Shown: one piece after another, positions 17,951-26,582 of the stretch | Layout of the letters: the number at the start of each line of letters is the position of its first letter | Numbering within the stretch: position 1 is the first letter of the stretch | DNA from: HGM04593 sp045636125 | GTDB lineage: Bacteria; Bacteroidota; Bacteroidia; Bacteroidales; Bacteroidaceae | Direction: 5' to 3' | Assembly (NCBI GenBank): GCA_045636125.1 | Contig: JAZTWX010000001.1 | Coordinates: forward strand, 22,536 to 86,535 | DNA length: 64,000 nt | Made by a program: the position numbers and the translations under genes | Notes under the pieces: model-generated | Database searches by the model: none | What the model saw: only the letters and a program-made list of their open reading frames with translations | What the model was told of the DNA's origin: nothing

Positions 17951-18823
17951 ATGGAAACGAGTGAACTCATAAAAAAAGTTCGCAAAATAGAGATAAAGAC
18001 ACGCGGCCTTTCGCACAATATTTTTGCGGGGCAGTATCATTCGGCATTCAAAGGACGAGGAATGTCGTTCAGCGAGGTGCGCGAATATCAGTATGGCGAC
18101 GATGTGCGCGATATTGACTGGAACGTCACAGCCCGTTTCAACAAACCTTTTGTAAAGGTTTTTGAGGAGGAACGTGAGCTCACCGTGATGCTGCTTGTCG
18201 ACCTTTCGCAGAGCCTCGACTTTGGAACCATAAAGCAGACAAAGCGCGACATGCTCACCGAAATTGCTGCAACCCTTGCTTTTGCGGCAATACAGAACAA
18301 CGACAAGATTGGAGTTATTTTCTTTACCGACAAGGTTGAGAAATTCATCCCGCCGCAGAAGGGCCGTAAACATATTCTCTACATAATACGTGAGCTCATA
18401 AACTTTGAACCGGAGGGCAGAAAAACCGATATTACCGTGCCGTTGCAGTTTCTCACAAACGCAATAAAGAAAAGATGTACGGCCTTTCTGTTGAGTGATT
18501 TTATTGCCCCTGCCGAGTATAAGAATGCGCTCACTATTGCCAACCGCAAACACGACGTTGCAGCCATTAAAGTGTACGACCGCCGTGTAGCGGAACTCCC
18601 TCGCATTGGTCTTATGAAAATTAAGGATGCCGAGAGTGGGGAGGAGATGTACATAGACACCTCGTCGGCAAAGGTGCAGAAGGCACAGCGCGAGTGGTGG
18701 AGAGTGCAGAGTGCGACAGTGGAGGATATTTTCAAAAAGAGCGGGGTTGACGCAGTGTCGGTGCGTACCGACCAAGATTTTGTGAAGGCGCTTATGTCGC
18801 TTTTCGCAATGCGTGCCCGATAA
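17951..18823 (+). CDS. DUF58 domain protein of the Bat operon
   Basis: A 290-residue protein of the DUF58 family, which has a VWA-like fold. It has the hallmark GRGMSFSEVREYQYGDDVRDIDWNVTAR region split over residues 37-64, then LLVDLSQSLDFG where a VWA metal site (DxSxS) would lie; D-L-S-Q-S fits. No membrane segment is seen, unlike some DUF58 proteins. It is always next to MoxR and VWA genes and presumably a MoxR client. Start ATG lies 3 bases after the moxR stop. Confidence 0.92.
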   Translation: METSELIKKVRKIEIKTRGLSHNIFAGQYHSAFKGRGMSFSEVREYQYGDDVRDIDWNVTARFNKPFVKVFEEERELTVMLLVDLSQSLDFGTIKQTKRDMLTEIAATLAFAAIQNNDKIGVIFFTDKVEKFIPPQKGRKHILYIIRELINFEPEGRKTDITVPLQFLTNAIKKRCTAFLLSDFIAPAEYKNALTIANRKHDVAAIKVYDRRVAELPRIGLMKIKDAESGEEMYIDTSSAKVQKAQREWWRVQSATVEDIFKKSGVDAVSVRTDQDFVKALMSLFAMRAR

Positions 18824-18839
18824 TTATTCTGTTTTTGCA

Positions 18840-19913
18840 ATGAAAAAGATACTACTTGTAACATATATACTAACAGCTCTTTTGTTTACAGCTGCCGCGC
18901 AGAGCGTGTCGGTGAATGCCGAAATAGATTCCTGCCAGCGTTTTATCGGTGAACAGGCGCGCATTAAACTTAAAGTGGGGGTTGATGCAAAGAAAAGAGC
19001 GCTTTTGCCTATATTCGACAAAGAGATTGTTGAGGGTGTGGAGATTGTGGAGAAACTGCCCAACGACACACAGCGATTGAACGACGGCAAGCGTTTCCTC
19101 ATTACCGAGGAGTATATTGTGACCTCTTTCGACAGTGCGCTTTATGTTATCCCGCCTTTTGAGGTGATTGTCGACGGCGAGCCATTTTATTCCGAAGAGC
19201 TTGCTATGGCTGTTTATATGGTACCTGTCGACACTACAAATCTTGAACAGTTATTTCCTCCGAAGGATATTCGACGCGTAGACCTCACCTGGGACGACTA
19301 CAAAAGCAGTGTAGGCTATTCGCTGTTGCTTGTTCTGCTTGCAGCGGCTCTTGTGTGGGTGGTTGTGCGTTATGTAAGCAACAAACCCATTATACGCATT
19401 GTAAAGATTAAGCCCAAAATGCCTGCACACGTTGTTGCTCTTGGGGCTTTGGAGAGTATAAAGAACGACAAGACCCGTTACACGGCCGATAGCAGTAAAG
19501 AGTTCTACACCGCTGTAACCGATGCGTTGCGTGTGTATATGCATGAGCGTTTCTCGTTCAATGCCACCGAAATGACAACCGATGAGATTGTGGCGGCTCT
19601 GCTGGCAATAAAGGACAAGGAGAGCATTGCAGAACTGCGTGAACTGTTGCAGACAGCCGACCTTGTGAAGTTCGCGAGATTCAACCCGCCTACAAACGAG
19701 AACGACCGCAACCTTGTGAATGCAATGGAGTTTGTGAACAGCACAAAGCCCGCCGAGGGTGAAATTCCTGCAGGACCCACCGAGAAGAGAATTGTGAACA
19801 GGCGTTCGCAGCGTTCAAAGAGAATGCTCCTTGCCGGAATTGTATTATTGTCGGCTGCGGTTGCAGGCACGCTTGCGCTGCTCATTTGCGACCTTTACTA
19901 TTTGATAAGTTAA
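18840..19913 (+). CDS. BatD-like membrane protein between DUF58 and BatA
   Basis: A 357-residue protein. It has a signal peptide (MKKILLVTYILTALLFTAAA), a periplasmic beta-domain resembling the BatD N-terminus (about 25-135), a membrane span (about 158-178), a cytoplasmic helical region and a second span at the C-terminus (about 330-352). I chose ATG 18840, because the signal peptide starts there and the earlier in-frame GTG overlaps DUF58. Its place between DUF58 and BatA is usual in Bacteroidales Bat clusters. It may pair with the VWA proteins as BatD does; no enzymatic motif is seen. Confidence 0.75.
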   Translation: MKKILLVTYILTALLFTAAAQSVSVNAEIDSCQRFIGEQARIKLKVGVDAKKRALLPIFDKEIVEGVEIVEKLPNDTQRLNDGKRFLITEEYIVTSFDSALYVIPPFEVIVDGEPFYSEELAMAVYMVPVDTTNLEQLFPPKDIRRVDLTWDDYKSSVGYSLLLVLLAAALVWVVVRYVSNKPIIRIVKIKPKMPAHVVALGALESIKNDKTRYTADSSKEFYTAVTDALRVYMHERFSFNATEMTTDEIVAALLAIKDKESIAELRELLQTADLVKFARFNPPTNENDRNLVNAMEFVNSTKPAEGEIPAGPTEKRIVNRRSQRSKRMLLAGIVLLSAAVAGTLALLICDLYYLIS

Positions 19914-19923
19914 TTTGTTAGTT

Positions 19924-20913
19924 ATGTTTTTTGCAAAAATAGGATACTTGCTTCTTTTTATTCCTCTTGCAGCATATATAATATGGTATATACTGAAAGG
20001 GCGCAGGCTCGACCCCTCGATGAAGGTGTCGACAGCCGTTCCTTTCCTGAAAAAGGAGATAAAGAGCTATAAGAACTATATAATCGACCTGCCGTTTGTG
20101 TTGCGCGTCATAACACTTTCGATGGTTATAATTGTGCTTGCCCGGCCACAGAGTACCAATCGTTGGCAGAATACCGAGGTTGAGGGTATTGATATTATGC
20201 TTGCAATGGACGTTTCCACAAGTATGCTTGCAATGGATCTTTCCCCCAACCGTCTCGAGGCTGCAAAGCAGGTGGCTGCCGAATTCATTAACGGCCGCCC
20301 CAACGACAATATAGGCCTCACTATATTTGCCGGTGAAAGTTTCACGCAGTGTCCTTTGACAATTGACCACAGTGTGTTGCTCAATATGCTCAACGGTGTA
20401 AAGTGCGACATTGCCGCACAGGGTATCATTGAGGACGGAACAGCCATTGGTATGGGTGTTGCAAACGCTGTGAGCCGTTTGAAGGAGAGTAAGGCAAAAT
20501 CGAAGGTTATTATTCTGCTCACCGACGGTTCGAACAACCGCGGAGAAATATCTCCCGAAGCTGCTGCCGAAATTGCACAGAAATTCGGTATACGAGTATA
20601 CACTATCGGCGTGGGAACAAACGGCACAGCCCCCTATCCCTATGGCGGCAGAGTGGTGAATGTTCCTGTGGAGATTGACGAAACAACGCTCAATAAAATT
20701 GCTACAATTACCGACGGAAACTATTACCGTGCCACCAGCAATTCAAAGTTGAAAGAGGTGTACGAGAAAATCGACAAACTCGAACGCACTAAATTGAATG
20801 TCAAAGAATTTAGCACGCGCGAAGAGGAATTTCAAATATTTGCATTTGTGGCGTTCGCCGCGCTTTTGCTTGAAATTTTGTTGCGTAACACCATTTTGAG
20901 AAAAATACCTTAA
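19924..20913 (+). CDS. batA: BatA, VWA-domain membrane protein
   Basis: A 329-residue inner-membrane protein. It has an N-terminal membrane segment (about 5-22), a second at about 60-75, a VWA domain with metal-binding DVSTSM (about 97-102) and TDGSNNRGE, and a C-terminal span (about 300-322). VWA domains bind ligands through Mg2+. ATG 19924 is preferred to the upstream TTG at 19915. Paralogue of the next gene. Bat proteins support oxygen tolerance in Bacteroides fragilis and envelope integrity elsewhere; the mechanism is unsettled. Confidence 0.92.
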   Translation: MFFAKIGYLLLFIPLAAYIIWYILKGRRLDPSMKVSTAVPFLKKEIKSYKNYIIDLPFVLRVITLSMVIIVLARPQSTNRWQNTEVEGIDIMLAMDVSTSMLAMDLSPNRLEAAKQVAAEFINGRPNDNIGLTIFAGESFTQCPLTIDHSVLLNMLNGVKCDIAAQGIIEDGTAIGMGVANAVSRLKESKAKSKVIILLTDGSNNRGEISPEAAAEIAQKFGIRVYTIGVGTNGTAPYPYGGRVVNVPVEIDETTLNKIATITDGNYYRATSNSKLKEVYEKIDKLERTKLNVKEFSTREEEFQIFAFVAFAALLLEILLRNTILRKIP

Positions 20914-20924
20914 ACGTATTTGCC

Positions 20925-21944
20925 ATGAAATTTGCCAACCCCGAATATCTATACCTTCTGATACTTATTCCCATACTCCTGGGAGTATTCATATATGCCG
21001 GATACCGCAGAAAAAAGAATCTGCGGCTTTATGGCGATGTAAACCTTATAAAAGAGCTTATGCCCGATGTATCGGCCTATCGCACTGCGGTTAAATTCTG
21101 GCTATCTTTGGCTGCTTTTGCTCTCATTACAATAGCGCTTGCCCGCCCGCAGTTCGGTTCGAAAAAGGAGACAATAACCCGCCAGGGAATAGAGACTGTA
21201 ATTGCGCTGGATATTTCGAATTCAATGTTGGCCGAGGATATTGCGCCCAACCGACTGGAAAAGGCGAAGAAAATAATATCGCGCCTGATAGATAAATTCG
21301 AGAATGACAAGGTGGGGCTCATTGTGTTTGCCGGCGACGCTTTTGTGCAGTTGCCCATAACAAATGACTTCATTTCGGCAAAAATGTTCCTCGAAACAAT
21401 AAACCCTTCGCTCATTTCGCGCCAGGGAACCGATATAGGGGCAGCCATTAACCTTGCAATGAAGAGTTTTACTCCCAACGAAGAGGTTGGCAAGGCTATA
21501 ATTGTAATTACCGATGGTGAGAACCACGAGGGTGCGGCCGAAGAGGCTGCAAAGGCTGCCACAGAGAAGGGAATGAACGTCTATCTGCTTGGTGTGGGCT
21601 CGCTCGAAGGTGCTCCCATCCCCATTGAAGGTACAAGGGATTACCGTCGCGACAAGGATGGCAATGTGGTTGTTACAAAGCTCAATGAGCTTATGGCACA
21701 GGAGATTGCAAAGGCCGGCAAGGGTGCGTACATAAGAGTGGATAATACTAACAACGCGCAGCGCCTTCTCGAAAGCGAGCTTGACAAACTTGCAAAGACC
21801 GACCTCTCGACCGAGGTGTATACCGAATATAATGAGCAATTTGAATTTATTGCGCTCATTGCTTTGCTATTGCTTGCAATTGAGGCTGTTATACTCCCCG
21901 GCAAGAGCCGTTTTACACGCAATATAAAACTTTTTAACCGATAG
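20925..21944 (+). CDS. batB: BatB, VWA-domain membrane protein
   Basis: A 339-residue paralogue of BatA with the same plan: a short N-terminal membrane hairpin (LYLLILIPILLGVFIYAGY), a second span near 60-75, a VWA domain with metal site DISNSM (about 96-101) and TDGENHEGA, and a C-terminal span (about 308-325). The start lies 11 bases after batA. BatA and BatB are thought to form complexes with the TPR proteins BatC and BatE. Confidence 0.93.
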   Translation: MKFANPEYLYLLILIPILLGVFIYAGYRRKKNLRLYGDVNLIKELMPDVSAYRTAVKFWLSLAAFALITIALARPQFGSKKETITRQGIETVIALDISNSMLAEDIAPNRLEKAKKIISRLIDKFENDKVGLIVFAGDAFVQLPITNDFISAKMFLETINPSLISRQGTDIGAAINLAMKSFTPNEEVGKAIIVITDGENHEGAAEEAAKAATEKGMNVYLLGVGSLEGAPIPIEGTRDYRRDKDGNVVVTKLNELMAQEIAKAGKGAYIRVDNTNNAQRLLESELDKLAKTDLSTEVYTEYNEQFEFIALIALLLLAIEAVILPGKSRFTRNIKLFNR

Positions 21945-21950
21945 ATTAAA

Positions 21951-22652
21951 ATGTTGAATATAAAATATATACTTCTGCTGCTTGTGATAGTGTCTTCGCC
22001 TGCGGCTGCACAAAAAAGCTACCGCGAATATATGCGTAGCGGCAATAAATTGTATGCCGACAGTGTGTACGACAAAGCAGAAATTGAGTACCGAAAAGCT
22101 GTTGAGCTGAACCCTAACGGCAGCGAAGCGCTCTATAACCTCGGCAACGCCCTGCTTTTCCAGAACAAGGCACAGGAGGCTATGGACCAGTATCAGATGG
22201 CCGAAAAACGCGAGAGCGACAAGAAGAATCTTGCGCAGATACACCACAATATGGGTGTTCTCTGTCAGGCGGCAAAGGATTACGGCAAGGCGGTGGAGTA
22301 TTACAAACAGTCGTTGCGCGAGAATTCTACCGACCACGAAACACGCTACAACCTTGCCGTTGCAATGAGACAGTTGAAGGATCAACAGCAAAATCAGGGC
22401 CAGCAACAGGAACAGCAGCAAGATAAAAAGGAGGAACAGCAGGAGCAGAACAAGCAACAACAGCAACAACAACAACAGCAGCAGGAACAGGACCAACAGC
22501 AGCAACAGCAAAAGCAGCAAAATGAGAATGAAATGTCGAAAGAGAATGCCGAACAGCTGTTGGAGTCGGCTATGCAGGACGAAAAAGATGTGCAGGAGAA
22601 GGTGAAGAAGATGATGCAGGTGCGTGGTCGCAAACTCGAAAAAGATTGGTAA
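21951..22652 (+). CDS. batC: BatC, TPR protein with a glutamine-rich tract
   Basis: A 233-residue exported protein: signal peptide (to about 20, ending PAAAQ), then about three tetratricopeptide repeats (ALYNLGNALLFQNKAQEAM, IHHNMGVLCQAAKDYGKAV) to residue 135. A very glutamine-rich stretch (about 144-190), encoded by CAG/CAA repeats, is followed by an acidic helical C-terminus. The TPRs should bind partner Bat proteins in the periplasm. The simple-sequence tract is prone to length change by replication slippage. Confidence 0.9.
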   Translation: MLNIKYILLLLVIVSSPAAAQKSYREYMRSGNKLYADSVYDKAEIEYRKAVELNPNGSEALYNLGNALLFQNKAQEAMDQYQMAEKRESDKKNLAQIHHNMGVLCQAAKDYGKAVEYYKQSLRENSTDHETRYNLAVAMRQLKDQQQNQGQQQEQQQDKKEEQQEQNKQQQQQQQQQQEQDQQQQQQKQQNENEMSKENAEQLLESAMQDEKDVQEKVKKMMQVRGRKLEKDW

Positions 22653-22691
22653 CCGAAGCATACATCAACACAAAAAACATAGAACAGATAT

Positions 22692-24515
22692 ATGAAAAAA
22701 GTACTTTTCACAATAATACTTTTTACAGCCACGTTGGCAACGGTATTTGCCGACGAAATAACATTCACGACATCTGCGCCCAATGCTGTTGTCGTGAACC
22801 AGCGTTTCAGGCTCAAATACACCATAAACCGCCGCAATGTGCGCGAGCCGCTGGTGCCTGCAATTGAGAATTTCAATGTACTTGCAGGCCCTTATCGTTC
22901 GGAACAGTCGAGTACACAAATTATCAATGGCGAGGTAACATCTACCCAGGCGGTAACGTTCACATATACACTTTTGGCCGAAAAAGAGGGTGCGTTTACA
23001 ATTCCCGGTGCAACAATAAAGGTCGACGGTAAAGAGTATACATCGAACCCGGTGAAAGTAAAGGTGTTGCCCGAGGACAAGAGCGCAAATGGGGCAGCCA
23101 ATGCAAGGCAACAACGCCAAGCGCAGCAAGCCGGTAGCGGCAATGAGATATCGGCCGACGAACTTTTTATGACTGCCACCGTAAACAAGACAAAGGTTTA
23201 TGAGCAGGAGGCCGTGCTCCTTTCTTACAAGGTGTATTCGGCAGTGAACCTAACCTCGCTCAATGGCAAGGCTCCCGATTTGAAAGGGTTCCAGATTCAA
23301 GAGGTGGAGCTTCCTCGTAACAAGGAGTGGCAGATTGAGCACTACAAGGGCCGCAACTACCGCACGTTGCTGTGGCAGCAATTTGTGCTTTTCCCCCAGC
23401 AGAGTGGCGAAATTGAAATTCCGGCGACAACGTTCGAGGGAGTGGTTACACAACAAGTGCGCAATTACGACGATATTTTCTCGTTCTTCGGCGGTAACAA
23501 CTATGTTGAGGTGAAGAGAGAGTTGCGTACTCCCAAACTTAAAATAAATGTTCAGAAATTGCCCGCGGGAAAGCCCGACAGCTATTCGGGAGCGGTTGGA
23601 AACTTCAAGATATCTTCTTCGGTAAGCACCACCGAGCTTAAAGCCAATGAGGCGGTAACTTTGCGTCTGGTAATATCGGGAACAGGAAATATGAAACTCA
23701 TTAAAACCCCCGAGGTTGCCTTCCCCGAGGATTTTGAGATATACGACCCGAAGGTTGAAAATAAATTCACACTCAAGAACAATGGCTTTTCGGGCAACAA
23801 AATCATAGAGTATCTTGCAATTCCCCGTTACGGCGGCAGTTACACAATACCTGCCGTAAAATTCACCTATTTCGATATAAATGCGCGTGAGTACAAGACT
23901 GTGGAGACCGAGAGTTACACTCTGCAGGTTGAAAAGGGCAAGGAGACGGGCGGAGCTGTTGCTGCATATGTGAGCAAGGAAGAACTCAAGATGCTGGGGC
24001 AGGATATTCGCTATATTAAGCGTGGTGCCGCGGTGTGGGGCATGCGTGGCAACTATTTCTATGCCTCGCTGCAATATTACCTGTGGTACGCTGTTCCGTT
24101 TGTTCTGTTTGTGCTCTATATCATTGTGTGCCGCAAGCAAATGAAGGAGAATGCCAATATTGCCGCAATGCGCACAAAGAAGGCCAACAAGGTGGCGGTG
24201 AAGCGCTTGAAGGTTGCAAAGAAACTTATGCATGAGAACAAGTCGGGCGGTTTCTACGACGAGATATTGAAGACTCTTTGGGGATATATGAGCGACAAAT
24301 TGAATATTCCTGTGTCGCAATTGTCGAAAGAGAATATAGCAGCCCGCCTTGCCGAAAGAGGAGTGGAGGAGTCGCTTGTAAACGAATTGCACAATCTGCT
24401 GAATGAGGCGGAATTTGCCCGTTACGCTCCCGGTGATGCAAATGCAACTATGGAGAATGTATACAAGCAGGCAATGAGCGTGATAAGTACAATGGAAAAT
24501 AGTATAAAAAGATAA
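22692..24515 (+). CDS. batD: BatD, oxygen tolerance protein
   Basis: A 607-residue protein with a signal peptide, several immunoglobulin-like periplasmic domains (about 25-440), one membrane span (about 460-480, YYLWYAVPFVLFVLYIIVC) and a helical cytoplasmic tail of about 120 residues. This is the standard BatD plan. The second domain carries ISADELFMTATVNKTKVYEQE, typical of the family. The start lies 39 bases after batC. Confidence 0.92.
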   Translation: MKKVLFTIILFTATLATVFADEITFTTSAPNAVVVNQRFRLKYTINRRNVREPLVPAIENFNVLAGPYRSEQSSTQIINGEVTSTQAVTFTYTLLAEKEGAFTIPGATIKVDGKEYTSNPVKVKVLPEDKSANGAANARQQRQAQQAGSGNEISADELFMTATVNKTKVYEQEAVLLSYKVYSAVNLTSLNGKAPDLKGFQIQEVELPRNKEWQIEHYKGRNYRTLLWQQFVLFPQQSGEIEIPATTFEGVVTQQVRNYDDIFSFFGGNNYVEVKRELRTPKLKINVQKLPAGKPDSYSGAVGNFKISSSVSTTELKANEAVTLRLVISGTGNMKLIKTPEVAFPEDFEIYDPKVENKFTLKNNGFSGNKIIEYLAIPRYGGSYTIPAVKFTYFDINAREYKTVETESYTLQVEKGKETGGAVAAYVSKEELKMLGQDIRYIKRGAAVWGMRGNYFYASLQYYLWYAVPFVLFVLYIIVCRKQMKENANIAAMRTKKANKVAVKRLKVAKKLMHENKSGGFYDEILKTLWGYMSDKLNIPVSQLSKENIAARLAERGVEESLVNELHNLLNEAEFARYAPGDANATMENVYKQAMSVISTMENSIKR

Positions 24516-24519
24516 TGAA

Positions 24520-25269
24520 ATGAGAAAAGCAATATATTTCCTGTTATTATTGTTGCCTTGTGCGGCTTTTGCAAGCGGACAGGCGAAAAGCACCGGCGAC
24601 AGCCTTTACATTGCCGGCGATTATGCGGCCGCCATTGAGGTTTATGAGGGAATAGGCGCTGGGGGTACGGAGTCGCACGCGCTCTATTACAATTTGGGCA
24701 ATGCATACTACAAAAGCGGTAACATTGCAAAAGCTATTATAAATTACGAAAGAGCCTTGCTCATTTCGCCCGGTGACGAGGATAGCCGTTTCAACCTTGC
24801 GCTTGCAAAAAGCAAGACCGTGGACAAGGTGCAGGAGCCTTACACTTTGTTTATCACCGAGTGGATAGATGCACTTGTAAACGCATTCAGCCTCACAGCG
24901 TGGGCGGTTACTGCAATTGCGGCATTCATTGTGTTGTTGCTTGCGCTCATCGTCTATCTTTTCGGCAAGTGCGTGAGAGTGCGCAAGCTCGCGTTCTTTG
25001 TTGCAATAATATCACTCCTTGTTACCGTTGTTGCCAATTATGCGGCAGCGCAGCAGAGTGAGAGGCTCACCAACCGCACAGCGGCAATAATAATAGCGCC
25101 CAGCGTAACTGCAAAAAGCACACCCGATAATTCGGGAACCGACCTTTTTGTGATACACGAGGGACGAAAAGTGCAGATTTCCGACGACACAATGAACAGT
25201 TGGAAAGAGATTAAGCTCGAGGACGGCACCGTGGGCTGGATACCCGCAAACGCGTTGGAAAAAATTTAA
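24520..25269 (+). CDS. batE: BatE, TPR and SH3-like membrane protein
   Basis: A 249-residue protein: signal peptide (1-19), TPRs (ALYYNLGNAYYKSGNIAKAI, about 50-95), two membrane spans (about 127-148 and 155-178) and a C-terminal bacterial SH3-like domain (VTAKSTPDNSGTDLFVIHEG to VGWIPANALEKI). It follows batD by 4 bases. The architecture matches BatE of B. fragilis. Confidence 0.9.
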   Translation: MRKAIYFLLLLLPCAAFASGQAKSTGDSLYIAGDYAAAIEVYEGIGAGGTESHALYYNLGNAYYKSGNIAKAIINYERALLISPGDEDSRFNLALAKSKTVDKVQEPYTLFITEWIDALVNAFSLTAWAVTAIAAFIVLLLALIVYLFGKCVRVRKLAFFVAIISLLVTVVANYAAAQQSERLTNRTAAIIIAPSVTAKSTPDNSGTDLFVIHEGRKVQISDDTMNSWKEIKLEDGTVGWIPANALEKI

Positions 25270-25293
25270 GAAACTCTGCAAAACACAAGCACA

Positions 25294-25929
25294 ATGGACA
25301 AATATTCACAATTGTTGAACAGTGGACACTCTGTATTCATAGAGGGTTGTGCCGAGGCGTTTACGTGGCCCGTAGTGTGGTTGCCTGCAACGCTCATTTT
25401 GCTCTATATTCTGCTGAAGAACAGCGGCATAAAGAATTTTCTTGTGCTTGTGCTTGACTTGGCTGCCCTTTGTGGTGCGACATATGTTGCGAGCACATAT
25501 CTGTGCCGACCTATTATGGAACTGCTTTTTCACGAAACAACTGTATATGCATCGGCTGCAACATGCGTGAACACTGCGTGTGCTTTTGGAATTGCAACGC
25601 TCCTTATAATGGTGGTGCGCCACAAGGCACTTTTCATAACATTTACTCTGCTGGGGATAATTACAGCCTGCGTTGAATTCTACAAAACAGCACACTCGGT
25701 TACCGAGGTTACCGTGGAAGCTGTTTTGGGTGTGTTGTGCGGCGTAGTGGCATATAGAATCTATATGGCCTGGTTGAGGAAAAAACGCACGCGCCGCGAC
25801 TGGATTTCGGACAAATACACAAAGAGCGGTTACGAGGTTTCCGATGTCTTTTTCCTCTCGGCTGTTGTCTTTGCAACAATGGCTGCGTTGCCTTTTATCT
25901 CATTCTTCCTTGCTGCCGCGGCTCAGTAG
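25294..25929 (+). CDS. PAP2-fold membrane protein lacking the catalytic motifs
   Basis: A 211-residue protein with about six membrane spans, 24 bases after batE. In many Bacteroidales a PAP2 phosphatase follows batE. Compared with what I remember of those proteins, the hydrophobic layout and landmarks align: WPVVWLPATLILLYILLKN, CRPIMELLFHE where Kx6RP should be, CVNTACAFGIATLL where the SGH motif should be, and YKTAHSVTEV where SRxxxxxHxxxD should be. The acid-phosphatase residues are mostly gone. It is therefore probably a pseudoenzyme, perhaps structural or lipid-binding. It overlaps the convergent gene's stop by 7 bases. The comparison is from memory. Confidence 0.6.
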   Translation: MDKYSQLLNSGHSVFIEGCAEAFTWPVVWLPATLILLYILLKNSGIKNFLVLVLDLAALCGATYVASTYLCRPIMELLFHETTVYASAATCVNTACAFGIATLLIMVVRHKALFITFTLLGIITACVEFYKTAHSVTEVTVEAVLGVLCGVVAYRIYMAWLRKKRTRRDWISDKYTKSGYEVSDVFFLSAVVFATMAALPFISFFLAAAAQ

Positions 25930-26420
25930 AGCGTTATAAATTCGTAGCTGTTGCCCACCGTGGCAAGATAGCGCATAAATTCTCCCTGCGAAATAACCAC
26001 CGTCGCGTGGTTGTCGTTGGGGTGGAAGCTCAACGAGGCTTCTTTCTTCAGGTTTTCATCGATGAAGAGATGAACGTGATTTTCGGTGTCATTTATAAGG
26101 CCGAAAGGCGAGACGGAGCCGGGTTGCAGGCCCAGATAACGCTCCATTCTTTGCGGTGATGCAAAGGTGAGCTTGCCTTGATGCAGGCGTTGCTCAAGGT
26201 CTTTTATCGCAAGGTCGCACTCGCAGTCGAGCACCACCAGATAGTGCCTGTTTCCTTTGTGGTTCCTGAAAAACAGATTCTTGCAATGTTTCGAGCCGTC
26301 GGCTCTCCACTGCGTGCGGGCAATCTCAATTGTGGGTGCCTCTTCGTGGGTGTACCAGCTATATTCAAAGTTGTTGCTGTCAAGGTAGTTGAGAACCTTT
26401 TGTATGCGTCCGTTATCCAT
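25923..26420 (-). CDS. YbaK/ProX-type aminoacyl-tRNA deacylase
   Basis: A 165-residue protein of the prolyl-tRNA-synthetase-associated editing family. It has YTHEEAPTIEIA near residue 23 and KNLFFRNHKGNRHYLVVL with the conserved lysine, followed by SPFGLINDTENHVHLFID, the family's substrate pocket. Stand-alone members hydrolyse mischarged tRNA, for example Ala-tRNAPro, in the cytoplasm. It is convergent with the Bat operon and overlaps its last gene by 7 bases. No synthetase gene is nearby. Confidence 0.88.
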   Translation of the reverse strand: MDNGRIQKVLNYLDSNNFEYSWYTHEEAPTIEIARTQWRADGSKHCKNLFFRNHKGNRHYLVVLDCECDLAIKDLEQRLHQGKLTFASPQRMERYLGLQPGSVSPFGLINDTENHVHLFIDENLKKEASLSFHPNDNHATVVISQGEFMRYLATVGNSYEFITLY

Positions 26421-26546
26421 AATGCAAAATAATGTGCTTGCGAAAGTAATTCATAAAAGAGAAACAACAAACTGCACGCTGCATAAAATGTGCTAAAAAT
26501 TATATAATTATGGCTGCAGTGTCGCAGGTAAGTGAATTTTATGTAG

Positions 26547-26554
26547 TATCTTCG
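26547..26554 (+). promoter_or_regulatory. -7 element of the M16 protease gene
   Basis: TATCTTCG, 29 bases upstream of the start, differs from TAnnTTTG at one position. Confidence 0.4.
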
Positions 26555-26582
26555 CAAATTAGAAACAAAACTTAAAAACAAT

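Noticed and set aside
16865..18775. 636-codon open frame on the minus strand
   Set aside because: It lies wholly antisense to the moxR and DUF58 genes, whose products are clear family members; the open antisense frame follows from codon bias of the plus-strand genes.
23250..24593. 447-codon minus-strand frame
   Set aside because: Antisense to batD, which is a certain gene; the translation has no recognisable domain.
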